Positions 59,172-64,000 of a stretch of DNA of 64,000 nt are shown here, piece after piece. The DNA comes from Mesobacillus maritimus (GTDB lineage: Bacteria > Bacillota > Bacilli > Bacillales > Cytobacillaceae). The notes below the pieces were generated by a model that did no database searches, was not told where the DNA came from, and worked only from the letters and a program-made list of their open reading frames with translations. Position numbers and translations under genes: made by a program. The DNA lies in the NCBI RefSeq assembly GCF_019749255.1, contig NZ_JACWFH010000008.1, forward strand, positions 1 through 64,000, in the 5' to 3' direction. Position 1 is the first letter of the stretch. The number at the start of each line of letters is the position of its first letter.

Positions 59172-59403
59172 TTTACAGTGCGGAGGAATGCAAGAGATTA
59201 GCATTTCTCCGTCTTTTATGTTAAAATAGTTCAAGTGTTTTTCATAGATGTAGTGATAGCGTATTTTACAGTGTGCGGAGGATTTAACTAGACGGCAATA
59301 GGTTTGCCATTGTTTATTTCTTCAAGCTGTTAACGCTATTTTTTCATGTTTAGACAAAAAATGAAGGTAGAGTGCTCTATGAATAGAGGTGATTTGCAGC
59401 GTG

Positions 59404-60039
59404 ATGAATGAACAGCTGCAGGAATATATTGATAACCTAATTCCCACTCGTTTGGGTATTTTGGCTGAAATGGAAGAGTATGCAAAAGATCATCAAGTGC
59501 CGATTATGGAGGCTGCTGGAATTGAAGCAATGCTGCAAATTTTAAGAATACAGAAAGCAGAATCAATCTTAGAGGTTGGAACTGCAATCGGTTATTCTGC
59601 GTTGCGGATGGCTTATGCGCTCCCAAATGCAAAAATTGTCACAATTGAACGAGATGAAGAACGTCTGACTAAAGCTAAGGCTTATATAGAAAAGGCAGGG
59701 AAAGGTTCGCAGATTTCCATTATTTTCGGTGATGCCCTTGAAACGGAGTTGCAAGCCAGCCAATACGGACCGTATGATGCCATCTTTATTGATGCGGCAA
59801 AAGGTCAATACAAACGCTTTTTTGAAATGTACTCGGCATATCTGAAGCCTGGCGGAATTGTGGTCACGGATAATGTCCTTTTTAAAGGACTTGTCGCAAC
59901 ACAGGAAACGCCAACTAAACGAATCCGAAATCTTGTAAAAAAAATTGATGACTATAATAAATGGCTCATGAGCAATTCGGATTATGACACAGTCATTCTC
60001 CCTGTGGGCGATGGTGTAGCAATTAGTGTGAAGAGGTGA
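59404..60039 (+). CDS. trmR: tRNA 5-hydroxyuridine methyltransferase TrmR
   Basis: SAM-dependent O-methyltransferase that turns ho5U34 into mo5U34 in tRNA (shown for B. subtilis YrrM). Class I fold with motif I LEVGTAIGYSALRMA, DAIFIDAAKGQY and VVTDNVLFKG. About 211 aa. GAGGTGAT lies 10 bp before ATG 59404 and 7 bp before an adjacent GTG at 59401; either could be used. The next two genes make its substrate. Confidence 0.92.
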   Translation: MNEQLQEYIDNLIPTRLGILAEMEEYAKDHQVPIMEAAGIEAMLQILRIQKAESILEVGTAIGYSALRMAYALPNAKIVTIERDEERLTKAKAYIEKAGKGSQISIIFGDALETELQASQYGPYDAIFIDAAKGQYKRFFEMYSAYLKPGGIVVTDNVLFKGLVATQETPTKRIRNLVKKIDDYNKWLMSNSDYDTVILPVGDGVAISVKR

Positions 60040-60045
60040 AATAGG

Positions 60046-60975
60046 GTGAAGAAACCAGAATTATTAGTAACACCGACAAAGGTTGAAGACATTCTTCCTT
60101 TGGTAGAAGCTGGTGCAGATGCTTTTCTAATTGGAGAACAAAAATTTGGTCTCCGTTTAGCCGGTGAATTTAATCCTGATGATGTGAAAAAAGCCATTGA
60201 ATTGGCGCATTCAAAAGGGAAAAAGGTTTATGTCGCGATGAATGCAATTTTTCACAATGAAAAAATCGAAATGCTGAATGATTATATTGCGTTTTTAAAA
60301 GAAGCAAACGCAGATGCCATTGTCTTTGGAGACCCAGCTGTCCTTATGGCAGCACGCGAAACAGCTCCAGACATGAAGCTTCATTGGAATACCGAGACAA
60401 CGGCTACGAACTGGTATACCTGCAATTACTGGGGAAGAAAAGGTGCCAAGCGTGCTGTACTTGCGCGTGAACTCAGCATGGACGCAATTGTGGAAATCAA
60501 AGAGAATGCAGAAGTTGAAATTGAAGTGCAGGTTCACGGAATGACTTGTATGTTCCAGTCAAAACGCTCACTCCTTGGGAACTATTTTGAATACCAAGGC
60601 AAAGCGATGGAAATTGAAAACCGTAGAGAACAAAGAAATATGTTCCTACATGATGAAGAGCGTAGTAATAAATATCCGATCTTTGAAGATGAAAATGGCA
60701 CACATATTATGAGTCCAAACGATATCTGTATCATTGATGAGCTTCAAGAAATGGTCGAGGCCGGTGTCGATTCTTTTAAAATAGATGGTATTTTGAAAGA
60801 CATTGATTATTTAATTGCTGTTACAGCACTTTACCGAAAAGCCATTGATCTTGCAGTTGAAGATCCAGATCAGTATGACGATGTGAAGGACGATATGCTT
60901 GCTGAAGCGGAAGAGCTTCAACCAGAGAACCGACCATTAGATACAGGGTTCTTCTTTAAGGAAACAGTCTATTAA
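60046..60975 (+). CDS. trhP1: tRNA hydroxylation protein P1 (U32 peptidase family)
   Basis: 309-aa U32-family protein. In B. subtilis YrrN/TrhP1 works with TrhP2 in prephenate-dependent hydroxylation of U34. It has a TIM-barrel-like start (PELLVTPTKVEDILPLVEAG) and MTCMFQSKRSLLGNYFEYQG. GTG 60046 follows GAGGTGA. It begins 6 bp after the trmR stop. Despite the family name, no protease activity is implied. Confidence 0.92.
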   Translation: MKKPELLVTPTKVEDILPLVEAGADAFLIGEQKFGLRLAGEFNPDDVKKAIELAHSKGKKVYVAMNAIFHNEKIEMLNDYIAFLKEANADAIVFGDPAVLMAARETAPDMKLHWNTETTATNWYTCNYWGRKGAKRAVLARELSMDAIVEIKENAEVEIEVQVHGMTCMFQSKRSLLGNYFEYQGKAMEIENRREQRNMFLHDEERSNKYPIFEDENGTHIMSPNDICIIDELQEMVEAGVDSFKIDGILKDIDYLIAVTALYRKAIDLAVEDPDQYDDVKDDMLAEAEELQPENRPLDTGFFFKETVY

Positions 60976-61021
60976 AATAAATACCGCCATGCCTTGAAGT
61001 ATGGTAAAAGGAGGAAATACG

Positions 61022-62290
61022 ATGACAGCAGTGAAAGAAAGTATTTCACAAATTGTGAACGGGAAGCGTGTCATTGTTAAAAAACCGGAACTATTAGCTC
61101 CAGCCGGTAATCTAGAAAAACTAAAAATTGCAGTTCGTTATGGTGCTGATGCTGTATTTATTGGTGGCCAGGAATATGGACTTCGTTCAAATGCGGATAA
61201 CTTTACGTTTGAAGAAATGAAAGAAGGCGTCGAGTTTGCAAAACAATATGGTGCAAAGATTTATGTTACAACCAATATCTTTGCTCATAACGAAAACATT
61301 GATGGCTTAGATGACTACCTATTAGGCTTAAAAGAAGCAGGCGTTCACGGAATTATTGTTGCTGACCCGCTTATCATCGAAACTTGTCGTCGAGTAGCCC
61401 CTGAGATTGAAGTACATTTAAGTACACAGCAATCCCTTTCAAACTGGAAAGCGGTCCAGTTCTGGAAGGAAGAAGGACTTGAAAGAGTTGTTCTTGCTCG
61501 AGAAACGAGCGCCGAGGAAATTCAGGAAATGAAAGAAAAAGTTGATATTGAAATCGAAACCTTTGTTCACGGTGCTATGTGTATTGCTTATTCAGGACGT
61601 TGTACGTTAAGTAACCACATGACAGCGCGTGATTCGAACCGTGGAGGGTGCTGTCAGTCTTGCCGTTGGGATTATGACCTATACCAGCTAGAAGGTGCAT
61701 CAGAAACACCATTAACAGGCGAACAAGATGCTCCATTTGCGATGAGCCCGAAAGACTTAAAGTTAATTGAATCCATCCCACGCATGATTGAGATTGGGAT
61801 TGATAGCCTTAAGGTTGAAGGCCGGATGAAATCAATTCACTATATTGCAACAGTCGTAAGCGTATATCGCAAGGTAATTGACGCTTACTGTGCAGATCCT
61901 GATAATTTTAAAATTAAACAGGAATGGCTAGAAGAATTAGATAAGTGTGCGAACCGTGAAACTGCGACAGCCTTTTTCGAAGGGGTACCTGGGTATAAAG
62001 AGCAAATGTTTGGAAACCATAGCAAAAAGACAACCTTTGATTTTGTCGGAATGGTTCTTGACTATGATGCTGAAACGAACATCGTCACTTTGCAGCAACG
62101 AAATTATTTCAAACCTGGAGATGAAGTGGAGTTTTTCGGGCCTGAGATTGAAAACTTTACTTATGTGATTGAAAAAATTTGGGACGAAGATGGCAATGAG
62201 CTTGATGCAGCACGTCACCCACTTCAGATTGTCAAGTTTAAGATGGACAAGCCTGTCTACCCTTACAACATGATGCGAAAGGAGAACTAA
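61022..62290 (+). CDS. trhP2: tRNA hydroxylation protein P2 (U32 peptidase family)
   Basis: 422-aa U32 protein, YrrO/TrhP2 type. PELLAPAGNLEKLKIAVRYG starts the barrel, and a cysteine cluster (SGRCTLSNHM ... GGCCQSCRW) suggests an iron-sulfur site, as proposed for this family. A C-terminal beta domain follows (FVGMVLDYDAETNIV). AAAGGAGG precedes ATG 61022. It forms an operon with trmR, trhP1 and udk. Confidence 0.93.
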   Translation: MTAVKESISQIVNGKRVIVKKPELLAPAGNLEKLKIAVRYGADAVFIGGQEYGLRSNADNFTFEEMKEGVEFAKQYGAKIYVTTNIFAHNENIDGLDDYLLGLKEAGVHGIIVADPLIIETCRRVAPEIEVHLSTQQSLSNWKAVQFWKEEGLERVVLARETSAEEIQEMKEKVDIEIETFVHGAMCIAYSGRCTLSNHMTARDSNRGGCCQSCRWDYDLYQLEGASETPLTGEQDAPFAMSPKDLKLIESIPRMIEIGIDSLKVEGRMKSIHYIATVVSVYRKVIDAYCADPDNFKIKQEWLEELDKCANRETATAFFEGVPGYKEQMFGNHSKKTTFDFVGMVLDYDAETNIVTLQQRNYFKPGDEVEFFGPEIENFTYVIEKIWDEDGNELDAARHPLQIVKFKMDKPVYPYNMMRKEN

Positions 62291-62293
62291 ATA

Positions 62294-62929
62294 ATGACAC
62301 GCAAGCCTGTTGTAATTGGGGTTGCCGGAGGTTCAGGCTCTGGAAAAACTAGTGTAACAAAGTCAATTTATGATACGTTCAAAGGGCATTCGATCTTGAT
62401 GCTTGAACAAGATTATTATTACAAAGATCAGAGTCATCTTCCCCTAGAAGAACGATTGAAAACAAATTATGACCATCCACTAGCATTTGATAATGATTTA
62501 TTAATTGAACATCTAAATACACTGCTTCAATATGAACCAGTGGAAAAGCCTGTTTATGATTATACAGTGCACACCCGCTCAACAAAGACCATTCACGTGG
62601 ATCCTAAAGATGTCATTATTCTAGAGGGCATTCTTATCCTTGAGGATGAGCGTCTTCGGGACCTAATGGATATCAAGTTGTTTGTCGATACGGATGCAGA
62701 CCTACGGATTGTTCGTCGATTGCTCCGTGATATTAAAGAGCGTGGGCGGTCAATGGATTCTGTTATTGAGCAATATGTCAATGTTGTTCGGCCGATGCAT
62801 AACCAATTCATAGAGCCGACAAAGCGTTATGCGGACATCATTATCCCCGAAGGTGGGCATAACTACGTTGCGATTGATTTAATGGTAACAAAAATCCAAA
62901 CAATTCTTGAACAAAAGTCATTTTTGTGA
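62294..62929 (+). CDS. udk: Uridine kinase
   Basis: Phosphorylates uridine and cytidine. P-loop GGSGSGKTS at residues 12-20; other motifs [21 protein letters not shown] and [14 protein letters not shown]. The 211 aa are normal. It starts 3 bp after the trhP2 stop, within the GAGAAC that follows AAAGGAG. Confidence 0.97.
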   Translation: MTRKPVVIGVAGGSGSGKTSVTKSIYDTFKGHSILMLEQDYYYKDQSHLPLEERLKTNYDHPLAFDNDLLIEHLNTLLQYEPVEKPVYDYTVHTRSTKTIHVDPKDVIILEGILILEDERLRDLMDIKLFVDTDADLRIVRRLLRDIKERGRSMDSVIEQYVNVVRPMHNQFIEPTKRYADIIIPEGGHNYVAIDLMVTKIQTILEQKSFL

Positions 62930-62951
62930 CACAATAGCAGGTAAAAGATTA

Positions 62952-62992
62952 TATAATGTAAAGTGCGCGCCCTTATCATAAGGACGCGCTAC
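62952..62992 (+). promoter_or_regulatory. possible greA promoter -10 and 5' hairpin
   Basis: TATAAT at 62952-62957 lacks a good -35. Right after it comes a strong hairpin, GCGCGcCCTTA-TCA-TAAGGaCGCGC (62965-62989), without a T-run. It may be the 5' end structure of the greA transcript or a udk 3' structure. Confidence 0.4.
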
Positions 62993-63072
62993 TGTATATT
63001 TACAAAAGACCCTACATACTATAGTAAAAATTAACTGGGGAATTTGCGAAAGATTAGAAGGAGTGAAGGATT

Positions 63073-63549
63073 ATGGCAGCAGAGAAAGTTTTTCCGATGA
63101 CATTAGCCGGAAAGCAAAAATTAGAACAAGAATTAGAACATTTGAAAACGGTTAAACGTAAAGAAGTGGTTGAAAGAATAAAGATTGCTCGTAGTTTCGG
63201 CGACCTTTCCGAAAACTCAGAGTATGATTCCGCAAAAGAAGAGCAAGCCTTTGTTGAAGGCCGAATCACTACGATTGAGAATATGATTCGTAACGCCAAA
63301 ATCATTAAAGAAGACGAGACAAGCATTGATGAAGTAAATCTTGGAAGCACTGTTACTTTTATCGAACTTCCTGATGGGGAAGAAGAATCATATTCCATTG
63401 TTGGTAGTGCAGAAGCGGATCCTTTCGAAGGTAAAATCTCAAATGATTCTCCGATTGCCAAAAGCCTTCTTGGGAAAAAGGTTGGAGACGAAGTAACTGT
63501 CCAAACTCCAGGTGGAGAAATGGTTGTAAAGATTACTTCCATTAAGTAA
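63073..63549 (+). CDS. greA: Transcription elongation factor GreA
   Basis: Rescues backtracked RNA polymerase by stimulating transcript cleavage. An N-terminal coiled coil (residues 1-80, with the acidic tip [15 protein letters not shown]) is followed by an FKBP-like C-terminal domain (GSTVTF ... [18 protein letters not shown]). 158 aa, normal. GAAGGAGTGAAGG precedes the ATG. Confidence 0.97.
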   Translation: MAAEKVFPMTLAGKQKLEQELEHLKTVKRKEVVERIKIARSFGDLSENSEYDSAKEEQAFVEGRITTIENMIRNAKIIKEDETSIDEVNLGSTVTFIELPDGEEESYSIVGSAEADPFEGKISNDSPIAKSLLGKKVGDEVTVQTPGGEMVVKITSIK

Positions 63550-63580
63550 TAATACAATAGAAATGGTTTGAAAAAGCTTA

Positions 63581-63612
63581 ACCTCGTCAACACTTTTGAC
63601 GAGGTGTTTTTT
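63581..63612 (+). terminator. terminator of greA that includes the pbpI ribosome site
   Basis: ACCTCGTCA-(7 nt)-TGACGAGGT followed by GTTTTTTT. The right arm contains GAGGTG, which lies 7 bp before the ATG of the next gene. Confidence 0.88.
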
Positions 63613-63613
63613 T

Positions 63614-64000
63614 ATGCGAAGGCGAAGGTTAAAGGCATGGTTAGTCATATGTATCCTGGGAATTATTGTCCTTGTGACGAGATTGGCGCAAATTCAGCTT
63701 GTTTCCACAGAGTCATTTTCAAAGCATGGCATTAACTTACTCGAAGGAAGTGTAAGCCAGAGGACTCAGGAAATGGTAATTGACAATGGGAGAGGGAATT
63801 TTCTTGATCGGTCAGGAAAGCCTTTAATCTATGAAAGTATTCCAGTATTAATACTGTTCCCTTTCTTAAACCATCTAGAGTGGCCAGTAGAAGAGGTTGC
63901 TTCTGTTATAGGAGTTTCAGAACGAAAAATTCTTGAAAGCTTAGATGAAGCTGACGGACCAATAGCATTCGGAAATCCTGAGCCTTATCTTCTATCAAAA
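63614..64000 (+). CDS. pbpI: Class B penicillin-binding protein, N-terminal part (PbpI/YrrR)
   Basis: Open to the window end (129 codons, no stop). It begins MRRRRLKAWLVICILGIIVL, a short basic cytoplasmic start and one membrane anchor. The PBP dimerisation-domain hallmark follows (NGRGNFLDRSGKPL, compare RGxIxDRNGxxLA). Position after greA matches B. subtilis yrrR/pbpI, a septal transpeptidase. The ribosome site GAGGTG is inside the greA terminator stem. Confidence 0.85.
   Translation, partial: MRRRRLKAWLVICILGIIVLVTRLAQIQLVSTESFSKHGINLLEGSVSQRTQEMVIDNGRGNFLDRSGKPLIYESIPVLILFPFLNHLEWPVEEVASVIGVSERKILESLDEADGPIAFGNPEPYLLSK

Overview
The window is a stretch of chromosome from an endospore-forming, low-G+C Gram-positive bacterium of the Bacillaceae. 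Gene order follows the Bacillus subtilis spoIVF to greA/pbpI neighbourhood almost step for step (spoIVFAB, rplU-prp-rpmA, spo0B-obg, pheB-pheA, nad genes, safA, bofC, ruvAB, queA-tgt-yajC, spoVB, secDF, recJ-apt-relA-dtd, hisS-aspS, rarA, cymR-iscS-mnmA, recD2, alaS, yrrK, mltG, trmR-trhP1-trhP2, udk, greA, pbpI). Differences from B. subtilis (an RNase E/G gene, intergenic repeat arrays, a very long SafA) point to a Neobacillus/Mesobacillus-like relative. I cannot name the species from sequence alone.

Layout. 0-0.6 kb: gene-free, two tandem hairpin-repeat arrays. 0.7-5.2 kb: sigma-K activation (spoIVFA/FB), RNase G, and the ribosomal protein operon rplU-prp-rpmA behind an L21 leader. 5.4-8.8 kb: phosphorelay protein Spo0B, GTPase Obg, PheB and prephenate dehydratase. 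8.9-14.3 kb: NAD biosynthesis, with nifS-nadR diverging from nadB-nadC-nadA over one NiaR operator. 14.3-14.9 kb: a 21-bp phased array. 15.1-18.7 kb: spore coat/cortex genes safA, a coat kinase-like gene and bofC. 18.7-29.2 kb: ruvAB, queuosine genes, YajC, SpoVB, ComN and SecDF. 29.5-35.4 kb: recJ, apt, relA, dtd. 35.5-44.6 kb: a repeat array, an amidase, T-box-controlled hisS-aspS, 6S RNA, tcdA, another repeat array and rarA. 44.7-52.6 kb: CymR/IscS/MnmA sulfur genes, a TPR protein, RecD2 and small genes. 52.7-64 kb: a permease, T-box alaS, ireB-ruvX-yrzB, mltG, the mo5U tRNA genes, udk, greA and the start of pbpI.

Functionally this is core genome. Main themes are sporulation control, translation (two tRNA synthetase T-boxes, dtd, relA, obg, ribosomal proteins), wobble-uridine/queuosine/t6A tRNA modification, and DNA repair. 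I see no phage, insertion-sequence transposase, CRISPR array, tRNA or rRNA gene, and no defence island.

The most unusual content is intergenic. Four tandem arrays with different sequences (33-395, 437-600, 35501-35851, 42791-43238) all have units of 52-53 bp, and in each a short hairpin sits in the unit. A fifth array (14341-14935) has a core every 21 bp within a 103-bp higher-order unit. All these spacings are close to whole numbers of helical turns. One array is bracketed by a perfect 12-bp inverted repeat. These arrays are the best candidates for an undescribed element class.
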